From JAVVEH01 sp032251435 (GTDB taxonomy: Bacteria > Verrucomicrobiota > Lentisphaeria > Oligosphaerales > MVZH01): a stretch of DNA of 64,000 bases. The stretch lies in assembly GCA_032251435.1 (NCBI GenBank), contig JAVVEH010000008.1, positions 50,083-114,082 of the forward strand. Direction: 5' to 3'. The translations under genes and the position numbers were made by a program. This document shows, one piece after another, positions 1 through 7,884 of this stretch. The number at the start of each line of letters is the position of its first letter. Position 1 is the stretch's first letter. The notes under the pieces were generated by a model that was given only the letters and a program-made list of their open reading frames with translations, made no database searches and had not been told where the DNA came from.

Positions 1-250
1 TTTCCACCAAGGTCACAAATGTGGCGATGATGACGATATAGCAGGGGATGCGGACTTTCTTTGGGATGACGTGACGCACGAGAGAGACCACCGTGTTGCT
101 GCCCAGCAGCACAAAGGTGGTGGCCAGCCCCATGCCCATGCCATTTTTCACGCCGGTGGTCACAGCCAGGGTCGGACACATGCCCAGCAAAAGGACCAGA
201 ACCGGGTTTTCTTTCCAAATACCTTTAGTGAATTCTTTCATCAAGCTCAT
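1..250 (-). CDS. rnfE: Electron transport complex subunit RnfE, 5' part only
   Basis: Membrane subunit of the Rnf ferredoxin:NAD+ oxidoreductase (RnfE/RsxE, NqrD-like family). The visible part is the N-terminal 83 residues. It reads MSLMKEFTKGIWKENPVLV, followed by a cytoplasm-to-membrane stretch with LLLGMCPTLAVTTGVKNGMG, which is characteristic of RnfE, and then a further hydrophobic segment. The gene runs off the left edge of the window, so the stop and later membrane segments are not seen. It is the last gene of rnfABCDGE, 27 nt after the rnfG stop. An in-frame Met at 241 is an alternative start. Identity is secure from the motif and operon position. Confidence 0.9.
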   Translation of the reverse strand, partial: MSLMKEFTKGIWKENPVLVLLLGMCPTLAVTTGVKNGMGMGLATTFVLLGSNTVVSLVRHVIPKKVRIPCYIVIIATFVTLVE

Positions 251-277
251 AGTAAACTACCCGTGTCTGGCCGGTGA

Positions 278-913
278 TTATTTCAGAATGTCCGCTTTGT
301 TCGCCGCGAAGACCGCGGCGACTTTTTTAATCGCGTCGTTGACCGCTTTGCTACTGATCGTGGCCCCGGATATCGGGGTCACGGTTCCGCCGATGGAACA
401 TTCGACGTCACCATCAAAGGCGAAGCTTTCACGCTCATATTGGTCGAGAAAACCGTTCGGAGGAACCGCGTCGGCATCGCCCTGATTTGTTCCCCCTTTC
501 ATTAATTCAAAAACACTGACGCGCCGCTGACGGTCGGTGACCTGGGTTCCCAAACCGGGTGTCTCACTATGCTTGGTGACTAACACTTTGCGCACGGAAC
601 CATCTAAATTAATGCCGACCAATATCCGCACCGGTCCGCCAAAGCCTTTGGCGGCGGCTTGCCCGGCGACGGCGGTGACGGGCGCGTGCTCCGCGCTTCG
701 CGCCCGGTAAAACACAACGGTGTCAACCTCAATCCGATCACTTAAGGGAGTATTCCCGTACTCCGGCAGCACTTTTTTGAGATTGACGCTTTGCTGCTTG
801 GTTTGAGCCTCTTTAATCGCTGACTCCGTGCCGGAGTAAGCGAGGGCCAATGCGGCGGCGGCCAATGTGCTGACCAGGCCGAGGGAAACACTGAGTTTAA
901 TGATGTCTTTCAT
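278..913 (-). CDS. rnfG: Electron transport complex subunit RnfG (FMN-binding)
   Basis: Periplasm-facing flavoprotein subunit of the Rnf complex, 211 aa. An N-terminal hydrophobic segment (about residues 5-25) anchors it. The FMN-binding domain follows, and near the C terminus the motif PISGATISSKAV carries the Thr that in this family covalently binds FMN through a phosphoester bond. Other family signatures are the segment with LVGINLDG and the HSETPGLGTQV turn. It lies between rnfD and rnfE. An unusual 201-nt repeat-rich gap separates it from rnfD, whereas the other rnf genes are tightly spaced. Confidence 0.95.
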   Translation of the reverse strand: MKDIIKLSVSLGLVSTLAAAALALAYSGTESAIKEAQTKQQSVNLKKVLPEYGNTPLSDRIEVDTVVFYRARSAEHAPVTAVAGQAAAKGFGGPVRILVGINLDGSVRKVLVTKHSETPGLGTQVTDRQRRVSVFELMKGGTNQGDADAVPPNGFLDQYERESFAFDGDVECSIGGTVTPISGATISSKAVNDAIKKVAAVFAANKADILK

Positions 914-1114
914 TGTAGGTTCTAAGTTCTTCCGCCTGAGGCGGACCCGCTCTGCGGGAAGTTTAGAGTCAAGTAGTTGTTAATTCGTTAATTCGTTATT
1001 CGTGACGCGGGATCCTCGATACAGGATCAAAATCGTAATCGTGCTCGTAATCGAGATTTGTTACGAATTATTGATATTACGTTTCAGTTTTTCAGAATTT
1101 CAGATTTTCAAATT
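914..1114. repeat. Repeat-rich gap between rnfD and rnfG
   Basis: This 201-nt gap holds no gene. At 929-961 two adjacent perfect or near-perfect hairpins (CCGCCTGAGGCGG, 932-944; CCCGCTCTGCGGG, 946-958) are enclosed by CTTCC and GGAAG arms, so the strand can fold as a three-way junction. At 980-1002 there is an ATTCGTTA-type short repeat. At about 1011-1028 there is a GATCCT...AGGATC hairpin. At about 1027-1055 there are degenerate hexamers of the AATCGT type. The rest is AT-rich. Rnf operons are normally compact, so this looks like inserted intergenic repeats that do not break a gene. Confidence 0.6.
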
Positions 1115-2167
1115 TTATTTCTTATCTTTTCTCTTCGCTATGCCAAAGGGTTTACGGCTGGAATAGCGATCGATAAACGGGGTGAGGGCGTTCATAAACA
1201 AGATCGAGAAACTGACCCCTTCCGGGTAAACGCCCCAGGCGCGGATGGCCGTGGTGATCACCCCGCAACCGACCCCGAAGACGATGGCTCCGCGGCGGGT
1301 CATGGGAGAGGTGACCATGTCCGTGGCCATGAAAAACGCGCCGAGGAACAATCCGCCGGTCAGCATGTGGAAAAGCGGAGTGGGTTGGGTTTCCGGGGAA
1401 ACAAATTGAATCAGCGCCGTCAATCCCGCCACGGTGCCGATAAACGCCACGGGGACCTGCCAGCGAATCAGTTTGAGGGCGATCAAAAACAGCCCGCCAA
1501 TCAACAGGGCCAAGGCGGAGGTTTCGCCAATGCAGCCGCCAATCCGACCGAGAAAGTAACTCATGTATTCGTAAGTGACCTCGCCTCCCTGTTGAAGAGC
1601 CTGCGGAACAGCGTAGAGAGGCGTGGCGGTGGACACCCCGTCGCTGGCGGCGGTGAGGGCGGCACCGGCGGCAGTCGCTCCGCGGGGCGCCACCCAGGTG
1701 GTCAAATGGCCGGGAAAAGCGATCAGTAAAGCCACACGGGCGACGAGGGCCGGGTTGAAGGGATTATATCCCAATCCACCGTAAATATGTTTTCCCAACC
1801 CCATGGCGATGAAGGCGCCGAGGACGCAGATCCACCACGGTGAGGAGGCGGACAGGTTCATGCCCAGCAGAATACCGGTGAGAGCGGCGCTCAGATCCGG
1901 AACCGTGTTGGGTTTGTGAGCCAGTTTACAGAAAAACGCTTCAAATCCCACGCAACTGGCTGTGCAGAGGAGCAAGACCCAAAGCGCCCCAATCCCGAAA
2001 AAGTAAATCCCGCACAGGCAAGCGGGCACCAGAGCGAGAATAACCATCAGCATCACGCGGGTGATATCCTCGCCGCTGTGCATGTGCGGCGAACTGCTGA
2101 CCACCAGTTTTTCCATATCCGGCAAGTGTACGGCCGCTTCCCGGGATGATGTGTTGTCGTTATCCAT
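1115..2167 (-). CDS. rnfD: Electron transport complex subunit RnfD
   Basis: Integral membrane flavoprotein subunit of Rnf (NqrB/RnfD family), 350 aa with many hydrophobic segments. The motif SDGVSTATPL contains the Thr to which FMN is covalently attached in NqrB/RnfD proteins. The segment GKHIYGGLGYNPFNPALVARV is a family hallmark. I chose ATG at 2167 because GGAAGG sits about 5 nt upstream; an in-frame TTG at 2179 is less likely. It follows rnfC by 43 nt. The protein mediates electron transfer across the membrane coupled to ion transport, with RnfG, RnfA and RnfE as partners. Confidence 0.95.
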   Translation of the reverse strand: MDNDNTSSREAAVHLPDMEKLVVSSSPHMHSGEDITRVMLMVILALVPACLCGIYFFGIGALWVLLLCTASCVGFEAFFCKLAHKPNTVPDLSAALTGILLGMNLSASSPWWICVLGAFIAMGLGKHIYGGLGYNPFNPALVARVALLIAFPGHLTTWVAPRGATAAGAALTAASDGVSTATPLYAVPQALQQGGEVTYEYMSYFLGRIGGCIGETSALALLIGGLFLIALKLIRWQVPVAFIGTVAGLTALIQFVSPETQPTPLFHMLTGGLFLGAFFMATDMVTSPMTRRGAIVFGVGCGVITTAIRAWGVYPEGVSFSILFMNALTPFIDRYSSRKPFGIAKRKDKK

Positions 2168-2210
2168 GTGACCTTCCAAAGAGTTTGGCGGAAACGCCGC
2201 CTATACGAAG

Positions 2211-3542
2211 TTATTTTTTCGCCGCCGCCGCGCGCCGCGCCGCCGTGATTTCGGCTTTCGCCCGGCGCATATGCTGAACAAGAGGTCGATGCGAGGGACA
2301 GGCGTACGCGCAGGCCCCGCACTCGATACAATCCATGGCGAAGCCGGCTTCGGCCAAATCAAACGCCTCGTTTTCAATCGCCACGCTCAAAGAGCCGGGC
2401 ATCAACGTCATCGGGCAGACATCGACACACCGGCCACAGCGGATACAGGCGTTGGACGTGAATTGCTCAACTTCGTCGGAAGCCAGCAACAAAATGCCTG
2501 ACGTGTTTTTCATGACCGGAACGGACAAGTCGTAGATGCTCATGCCCATCATGGGGCCGCCCAGCAGCAATTTCGCCGGATCTTTTTTCACGCCGCCGAC
2601 GAGCTTCAAGGCTTCCTCCACGGATGTCCCCACACGCAATAACCAGTTGCCGGGGGTGGTCACGGGCGTGCCCGTGATGGTGGTGACCCGCTCATACAGC
2701 GCTTTTCCGTCATTGACCGCGTCAGCCACGGCCGCGCAGGTGGCGACATTGTTGACCACACAACGGACATCCATGGGCAACCCGCCCGTCGGCACTTTGC
2801 GGCCGGTGACCGCGTAAATCAATTGCTTTTCCGCGCCTTGCGGATAGCGGACCCGGAGCCCGGCCACGGTAATGGTTGTGCCGGCGGTTTTTTGCCGCAT
2901 GACCTCAATCGCGTCCGGCTTGTTCTCTTCAATACCGATAAAAATATCCGTGACATCCAAGATGCGTCCGAGGATAAGCGCTCCCTGAATAATCCGGTCA
3001 CATTGTTCCAGCATCAAGCGGTGATCCGCAGTTAGAAACGGCTCGCACTCCACACCATTGAGGATGACGGTGTCAATCGGTTTTTCGAGCGGCGGAGTTA
3101 ATTTCACATTTGCCGGAAAGCCCGCTCCGCCCATGCCGACAATGCCAGCCGCGGCGATGCGTTCTCTCAGGGTGTCGCGGCTCGCCGTGTGCCAGTTCAG
3201 AGGGGTCAGGGATTCATCGGGCGTGTCGTCCCCGTCACTGGCGATGGTGATGGCGGGCGTTTCCAACCCGACCGGCCCCATGCAAACGCCGATGTCTTTG
3301 ATGGTCCCGCTGGTTGGCGAATGAATGGCCGCTGAGATGAACCCGCCGGGTTGCGCCAGCAATTGTCCCCGTAACACGGTGTCTCCCTTTTTGACAACTG
3401 GCTTCGGCGGCGCCCCGATATGCTGCATCAAGGGAACAACGTAGCTCTCCAAAAGCGGAGGAACTTGAATCGCTTGACCGCTGGAGAGTTTCTTACCTTC
3501 AGCGGGATGAACGCCGCCGCGAAAATAATATTGATCAGCCAT
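2211..3542 (-). CDS. rnfC: Electron transport complex subunit RnfC (NADH/FMN and Fe-S)
   Basis: Peripheral subunit of Rnf that carries the NAD(H)/FMN site and two [4Fe-4S] clusters, 443 aa. It starts MADQYYFRGGVHPAEGKK, the usual RnfC N terminus. A Gly-rich nucleotide/FMN-binding segment with GMGGAGFPANVKL is followed by the NuoF-like ILNGVECEPFLTADHRLM region. Two ferredoxin-type motifs lie near the C terminus: CIRCGRCVDVCP and CIECGACAYACP. The start at 3542 overlaps the rnfB stop by 8 nt, implying translational coupling. The in-frame upstream extension to 3656 runs inside rnfB and is rejected. Confidence 0.96.
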   Translation of the reverse strand: MADQYYFRGGVHPAEGKKLSSGQAIQVPPLLESYVVPLMQHIGAPPKPVVKKGDTVLRGQLLAQPGGFISAAIHSPTSGTIKDIGVCMGPVGLETPAITIASDGDDTPDESLTPLNWHTASRDTLRERIAAAGIVGMGGAGFPANVKLTPPLEKPIDTVILNGVECEPFLTADHRLMLEQCDRIIQGALILGRILDVTDIFIGIEENKPDAIEVMRQKTAGTTITVAGLRVRYPQGAEKQLIYAVTGRKVPTGGLPMDVRCVVNNVATCAAVADAVNDGKALYERVTTITGTPVTTPGNWLLRVGTSVEEALKLVGGVKKDPAKLLLGGPMMGMSIYDLSVPVMKNTSGILLLASDEVEQFTSNACIRCGRCVDVCPMTLMPGSLSVAIENEAFDLAEAGFAMDCIECGACAYACPSHRPLVQHMRRAKAEITAARRAAAAKK

Positions 3543-4365
3543 TAACCGCTTCACCTTGCATAATTTCAGACGTTTCGGCCCGGGCTCCCGTGTCGGTGGC
3601 GTGAATACAATGAGTCGGACAGCACTCGGCGATGGACGCGTCCGGTGGATTGTCATAATTCACTCTCGCCAGGAAACCCTCAATAATCATTTGCCCCTCT
3701 CCCGCGGTTTTCACACATTTTCGGCAACCAATGCAGGCGGCGGAGCATACTTTGCGTTTCGCCGCGCCTTTGGCGGGAGAATTGCACAGCACATGCGCGG
3801 GGGCGGATTTTGGCACCATCGTGATAATATTCCGGGGGCAAACGGCGACGCATTTTGAACATCCCACGCATAAATCAGGATGAACAACCGCCAAACCATC
3901 GTCTGTCATCTCAATCGCGCCAAAGGGACACGCCCGGGCGCATGTGCCTAACCCCAGACACCCAAAATCACAGCCTTTCGGACCGCCGGCGACCAGGTTC
4001 GCGCTGCGGCAGTCACTCACGCCATTATATCGGGGGTGCCGGGCGGCATGGTCGCCGCCGCCGCATCTCACCACCGCGACTTTCTCTTCACGCACACCGA
4101 TGGCCACGCCGAGAATCCGGGCGATATCACTTAACGCGGCGCTGGAACACGATGGACACGCTTCCGGCGGACAATCTCCGGCCACCACCGCCCGGGCGAA
4201 ATCACCACAGCCGGCGAACCCGCATCCGCCGCAGTTGGCCCCGGGCAACGCCTCTTCAACTTGTTCTATGCGGGGATCAATGTCCACCGCGAAAATCATG
4301 GCGGCGATAGCGATGACCAGTCCCAAAACGACACCGAGGATGAGGAGTAATAAGATGGCTTCCAT
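3535..4365 (-). CDS. rnfB: Electron transport complex subunit RnfB (multi Fe-S)
   Basis: Ferredoxin-interacting subunit of Rnf, 276 aa. One N-terminal membrane helix (about residues 3-25) is followed by the CxxC...C cluster motif NCGGCGFAGCGDFA (C45, C48, C53). Further ferredoxin motifs follow: CLGLGTCARACPFGA, CVGCSKCVAVCP and a third, less regular CIGCRKCVKTAGEG with a downstream ECCPTHC. Electrons from reduced ferredoxin enter here. The ATG at 4365 is followed directly by the hydrophobic helix, as in the family. The gene lies 51 nt after rnfA and overlaps rnfC. Confidence 0.95.
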   Translation of the reverse strand: MEAILLLLILGVVLGLVIAIAAMIFAVDIDPRIEQVEEALPGANCGGCGFAGCGDFARAVVAGDCPPEACPSCSSAALSDIARILGVAIGVREEKVAVVRCGGGDHAARHPRYNGVSDCRSANLVAGGPKGCDFGCLGLGTCARACPFGAIEMTDDGLAVVHPDLCVGCSKCVAVCPRNIITMVPKSAPAHVLCNSPAKGAAKRKVCSAACIGCRKCVKTAGEGQMIIEGFLARVNYDNPPDASIAECCPTHCIHATDTGARAETSEIMQGEAVNG

Positions 4366-4416
4366 AGTAAATGATCCGTCTGACCAGCCTGATCGTCTGA
4401 TCGATGATTGATGTTA

Positions 4417-5052
4417 TCAGCTCCCCAACCCGGCGAATCCCATGAAGATCATGGCTAACACACCGGCGGTGACCAAGGCGATGGCGGTGCCTTTAAAACA
4501 TGCCGGAACCCGCGCCAGTTCCAATTTCTCACGAATGCTGGCGAAGAGAATGATGGCGACCCCGAAGCCCACACCCGACGCCGCCCCGAAAATGGTGGAG
4601 CGAACGATGGAGTAGCCGTTGTCAGAACACAAGACCGCCGCCCCGAGAACCGCGCAGTTCGTGGTGATCAGAGGCAGGTAGATGCCGAGTGCCCGGTAAA
4701 GGGGCGGACTGAGCTTTTGCAGGGATATCTCGACTAACTGAACAAGAGAGGCGATAACCAGAATGAAAACAATGGTCCGCAGGTAACTTAAATCCGCGCC
4801 GGAAATCGTGTTCAGCAACGGAATGGCCGTGTCACTTAGGGGGCCGTCCTTAACCAGTAGCAGGTTATACGTCGCGCTGGTGACAAACGAAGCCAGGGTC
4901 ATGACAAACAACACCGCGCCGGACATGCCGATCGATGTCTTGATCTGTTTGGACACGCCCAGAAACGGACAAATGCCCAGAAACCGGCTTAACACAAAAT
5001 TGTTGACCAGGATGGCCCCGATAATCAACGAAAGATAACCGCCTTGTTCCAT
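4417..5052 (-). CDS. rnfA: Electron transport complex subunit RnfA
   Basis: Integral membrane subunit of Rnf (RnfA/NqrE family), 211 aa with about six hydrophobic helices. The segment GAILVNNFVLSRFLGICPFLGVSKQ near the N terminus is the family hallmark; its conserved Cys takes part in the membrane [2Fe-2S] site formed with RnfE. The middle carries LLVKDGPLSD and LYRALGIYLPLITTNCAVLG, also typical. I chose ATG at 5052; an in-frame GTG at 5064 is possible. This is the promoter-proximal gene of rnfABCDGE, with a leader of more than 100 nt. Confidence 0.95.
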   Translation of the reverse strand: MEQGGYLSLIIGAILVNNFVLSRFLGICPFLGVSKQIKTSIGMSGAVLFVMTLASFVTSATYNLLLVKDGPLSDTAIPLLNTISGADLSYLRTIVFILVIASLVQLVEISLQKLSPPLYRALGIYLPLITTNCAVLGAAVLCSDNGYSIVRSTIFGAASGVGFGVAIILFASIREKLELARVPACFKGTAIALVTAGVLAMIFMGFAGLGS

Positions 5053-5185
5053 ACCGTCAAGCACCTTTGCTTATCAGCCTTTTTCCAAGCGGATTAAAGA
5101 CTGATGTCACACCCGAATATTCCGTCACCGAATGAAGGCGTGAATGTATCCCGCCAACCGGCTTGGCGCAAGTGGAAAAAAGCCG

Positions 5186-5215
5186 ATACTAATCAGTAAT
5201 TATTTATCTTATCAA
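5186..5215 (-). promoter_or_regulatory. Candidate rnf promoter and structured leader
   Basis: Between rnfA and the divergent sulfatase (5053-5368) there is no gene. On the minus strand TTGATA (5215-5210), an 18-nt spacer and TAGTAT (5191-5186) form a plausible promoter, giving an rnf leader of about 130 nt. The leader contains the hairpin CGCCAAGCCGGTTGGCG (about 5153-5169). It also holds an imperfect inverted pair (TTATCAGCCTTTTTCC near 5070-5086 against GGAAAAAAGCCGATAC near 5174-5189). I recognise no known riboswitch class. The sulfatase side (5216-5368) shows only its GAGGA ribosome site. Confidence 0.4.
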
Positions 5216-5368
5216 CCCGGAGCGGCAAGGCGTGGCCATGGCTCCGGATGGGGGCCTTGGCGGCGTGATTCCGCGGATCGACAGGATGAACCAGGGCGCT
5301 TGTTTTGGCCTCTCAGCAGGCTATAGTTGCCTCTCATGCTTCAGGATCCATTTATTGAGGAAATCACG

Positions 5369-6736
5369 ATGGCTGTTAACCGACCGAATGTTCTCATTTT
5401 TTTCACCGACCAACAACGCGCTGACAGTACTGGGGTTCATGGAAATCCCATGGGGATCACGCCCAATTTTGACCGCATGGCGATGAACGGCACGCATTGT
5501 CACCATGCGTTCAGTTGTCAACCGGTCTGTCTTCCCGCCCGCATGGTGTTGCAAACGGGTAAATACGCGTCGATGATGAAGTGCTATTCCAACGCGGGTC
5601 GGCTAAGCGATGACGAACAGACCCTGGGGCACTGGTTCCGGCAAGCGGGTTATCGAACCGGTTACATTGGCAAATGGCACATGACTCATGACTGTGACGG
5701 GGAGCGCGTGCCCCCGGAAAACCGGACCGGATATGACGATTGGCTCGGGGCCAATGTGGTGGAAATTGACTCAGACGCCTATAGCGCCTTCCTGTATGAC
5801 GGTGACGGTGAAAAGGTCGAATTGCCCGGCTATCGGTCAGACGCCTATGTGGACGCCGTCATTCGCCAGCTTCGCGCGTACAAAGACCGTGACCAGCCGT
5901 TTTTCTTGATGAGCTCTTACATTGAGCCGCATTTTCAAAACACCCGGGATGATTATCCGGCCCCGACCGGATATGAGGAGGACTATGCGAAAAACACCTG
6001 GACTCCACCGGATCTGCAAGCTCTAGGCGGGACCGCCGCCCGGCATCTGCCTGGATATTACGGCATGATCAAGCGCCTGGATGAAGGATTGGGACGGATT
6101 CAAGACGCCTTGCGGAGCCTGGGCCTGCTGGATGACACGATCGTCGTTTACACCTGCGACCACGGGTGTCATTTCAAAACCCGCAACGGGGAATACAAGC
6201 GTAGTCCCCACGATTCTTCCATTCGTATTCCCCTGGCTTTTTCCGGGCCGGGATTTGACGAGGGGGGACGGTTAAAGAATATGATCAGCCTGGTGGATGT
6301 TCCGCCGACATTATTGGCGGCCTGCGGGATTGATATACCGGACAGCATGCGGGGGCGGTCAATTCTGCCGCTCATCCAAGGGAATGGGGCGGCTAAGGAA
6401 CAGTGGCCTGAGAGCGTTTTGGTGGAATATCGGGATGGGGCGACAATGGGCCGGGCGGCGCGCACCAAACGGTGGACATACGCGGTGGAAAACAGGGGGC
6501 AGGGCGACACCCTCGATTTCACCGAGGCGTTTCTTTATGACAATATGGCGGATCCCTGGCAACTGAATAATTGCGTGGACCGCGGCGGGGACATGATCAA
6601 GGTGAAAGAGGTGATGCGGGCGCGCTTGATGGATCTGCTGGCCCGCTCTGGTGAAAAGGAGGCCGTGATCCATCCGGCTGAAATCACTGGAGCGAACGAG
6701 CAATGGCGCCGCTCTGACAGCGATATTCACGCCTGA
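5369..6736 (+). CDS. Formylglycine-type sulfatase
   Basis: Arylsulfatase-family hydrolase (type I, FGly-dependent), 455 aa. The N terminus NVLIFFTDQQRADSTG is the family's first metal-binding strand. C54 in VCLPAR fits the CxPxR motif whose Cys is oxidised to formylglycine. GKWHMTHD and YTCDHG provide further active-site and metal residues. ATG 5369 is preceded by GAGGA at 8 nt, so I prefer it to the in-frame ATGs at 5327 and 5336. No signal peptide is visible, so the enzyme is probably cytoplasmic. The substrate cannot be told, but sulfated sugars are the usual targets in such bacteria. No maturase is encoded in the window. Confidence 0.93.
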   Translation: MAVNRPNVLIFFTDQQRADSTGVHGNPMGITPNFDRMAMNGTHCHHAFSCQPVCLPARMVLQTGKYASMMKCYSNAGRLSDDEQTLGHWFRQAGYRTGYIGKWHMTHDCDGERVPPENRTGYDDWLGANVVEIDSDAYSAFLYDGDGEKVELPGYRSDAYVDAVIRQLRAYKDRDQPFFLMSSYIEPHFQNTRDDYPAPTGYEEDYAKNTWTPPDLQALGGTAARHLPGYYGMIKRLDEGLGRIQDALRSLGLLDDTIVVYTCDHGCHFKTRNGEYKRSPHDSSIRIPLAFSGPGFDEGGRLKNMISLVDVPPTLLAACGIDIPDSMRGRSILPLIQGNGAAKEQWPESVLVEYRDGATMGRAARTKRWTYAVENRGQGDTLDFTEAFLYDNMADPWQLNNCVDRGGDMIKVKEVMRARLMDLLARSGEKEAVIHPAEITGANEQWRRSDSDIHA

Positions 6737-6763
6737 GCGAACGGATCAAGGGAGGGGGAGGGA

Positions 6764-6837
6764 TGGAGCGGGCAGCGGGAATCGAACCCGCCTAGCCAGC
6801 TTGGAAGGCTGGAGCATTACCACTATGCTATGCCCGC
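6764..6837 (-). tRNA. tRNA-Gly (anticodon TCC)
   Basis: Reading the minus strand, the acceptor arm GCGGGCA pairs with TGCCCGC. The D arm contains AGTGGTAATGC. The anticodon stem CCAGC/GCTGG holds the loop CTTCCAA (anticodon TCC), and the T arm is GCGGGTTCGATTCCCGC. The discriminator is T and the CCA end is encoded (6766-6764). The gene lies 27 nt past the sulfatase stop in convergent orientation. Confidence 0.96.
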
Positions 6838-6856
6838 GTGGCGAAACATGGTGAAT

Positions 6857-6884
6857 AACTTAATTCAGCTTTTGTTTCCGTCAA
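6857..6884 (-). promoter_or_regulatory. Candidate promoter of tRNA-Gly
   Basis: On the minus strand TTGACG (6884-6879), a 16-nt spacer and TAAGTT (6862-6857) precede the tRNA by 19 nt. The 16-nt spacing matches the boxes in front of tRNA-Gln, tRNA-Arg and the EIIA regulator in this window. Confidence 0.45.
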
Positions 6885-6925
6885 TATGAAAATGACTGAA
6901 AAAAACAAAAAGAGAGAACCTTTTC

Positions 6926-7417
6926 ATGCCATTCGAGCGTGACACAGTCATGTTACTGGACGATGCCGCCTTGCTGGCGGTTTGCCGGGTTGACTGCTTC
7001 AGAGGCAGTGGTCACGGCGGCCAGAAACGGAATGTGACAGACTCAGCGGTTCGGGTGACACATGGTGAAAGCGGTGTCTCGGTCACCTGCGATGACACCC
7101 GGTCACAAATCAAAAACCGACAGTTAGCCTTGATGGCTCTCAGGCGAAAATTAGCGGTTGAAATTAGACGCTCCGCTTTGCCGCCCGGATGGGCCATTGA
7201 ACCCGTGCCGGGACGAAAAACGGCCGAGTACGCCGTTTGGGCGGCCCGGGTTTTAGACGCGGTGGCGATCGCGGATTACGCGGTTGGCGCGGCGGCCGGA
7301 TCCCTGGGGGTCAGCACCGGGCGGTTGATCCGGTTACTGGCCACTGACACCTCACTTTGGCGGGAGGTGAATCACCAGCGGCAGGCGCGCGGGATGCGCC
7401 AGTTAAAAAACGGGTGA
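6926..7417 (+). CDS. Release-factor-like protein with GGQ domain
   Basis: Small class-I peptide-release-factor-domain protein, 163 aa. SGHGGQKRN holds the GGQ tripeptide that enters the ribosomal peptidyl-transferase centre to hydrolyse peptidyl-tRNA. The following TDSAVRVTH and DDTRSQIKNRQLA match the RF domain 3 pattern. There is no codon-recognition domain. It therefore resembles stand-alone rescue or RF-like proteins of PVC bacteria (related to ArfB/YaeJ and PrfH). The C-terminal half (about 90-163) is not the basic Arg/Lys-rich tail of E. coli ArfB; it has a helical AVGAAAGSLGVSTGRLIRLL segment resembling a small HTH. The role in ribosome rescue is inferred. Confidence 0.8.
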   Translation: MPFERDTVMLLDDAALLAVCRVDCFRGSGHGGQKRNVTDSAVRVTHGESGVSVTCDDTRSQIKNRQLALMALRRKLAVEIRRSALPPGWAIEPVPGRKTAEYAVWAARVLDAVAIADYAVGAAAGSLGVSTGRLIRLLATDTSLWREVNHQRQARGMRQLKNG

Positions 7418-7470
7418 TACAGCCGGGCCGTCAATCGGTGTTTTCTCCGCGTAAAAAACACATTTTCAAC

Positions 7471-7498
7471 TTGGCATTACGATTTGATTCGTTATGTT
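7471..7498 (+). promoter_or_regulatory. Candidate promoter of tRNA-Gln
   Basis: TTGGCA (7471-7476), a 16-nt spacer and TATGTT (7493-7498) end 14 nt before the tRNA. The -10 hexamer, spacing and distance closely match those in front of tRNA-Arg at 39011. Confidence 0.55.
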
Positions 7499-7512
7499 AA
7501 CACCCTTGCGCT

Positions 7513-7586
7513 TACCCCATGGTGTAATGGTAGCACTACAGTTTTTGGTACTGTCAGTCAAGGTTCGAATCCTTGTGGGGTAGCCA
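7513..7586 (+). tRNA. tRNA-Gln (anticodon TTG)
   Basis: The acceptor arm TACCCCA pairs with TGGGGTA. The D arm is TGGTGTAATGGTAGCA. The anticodon stem ACAGT/ACTGT holds the loop TTTTGGT (anticodon TTG), and the T arm is CAAGGTTCGAATCCTTG. The discriminator is G and the CCA end is encoded (7584-7586). Its last 19 nt are copied twice more downstream in a 119-bp repeat. Confidence 0.95.
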
Positions 7587-7828
7587 TTTTCGCGCTCCCC
7601 ACTGGATGAGAACCGTGAAAGGTTCGACCATCCCGAGCCCCGCCGAGGGATAGAGGCCGTCATTCCGATGACGGCAGCGTAGCGGCAATCCTTGTGGGGT
7701 AGCCATTTTCGCGCTCCCCACTGGATGAGAACCGTGAAAGGTTCGACCATCCCGAGCCCCGCCGAGGGATAGAGGCCGTCATTCCGATGACGGCAGCGTA
7801 GCGGCAATCCTTGTGGGGTAGCCATTTC
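7568..7828. repeat. 119-bp tandem repeat re-copying the tRNA-Gln 3' end
   Basis: The string AATCCTTGTGGGGTAGCCAT occurs at 7568 (inside tRNA-Gln), 7687 and 7806, exactly 119 bp apart. The two full units between these points look identical. Each has about 97 bp of non-tRNA sequence with three hairpins: GAACC-GTGAAA-GGTTC, ATCCC...GGGAT and CCGTCAT-TCCG-ATGACGG. The third copy is partial and diverges after 'gccattt'. No protein gene is credible here; a minus-strand reading frame through the units merely reads the repeat. The high-GC Ehr gene cluster starts just downstream. Confidence 0.9.
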
Positions 7829-7884
7829 AAACGTTACCGCCTTGTGACGTTTGAACATTTCCGTCCCGGAGACCCGGGGCCGGA

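Noticed and set aside
2211..3656. Long rnfC start at 3656
   Set aside because: It would place 38 extra residues inside rnfB; the 3542 ATG gives the family N terminus with an 8-nt overlap.
7568..7828. CRISPR array
   Set aside because: Only two full 119-bp units, with no short-repeat/spacer layout and no cas genes in the window.
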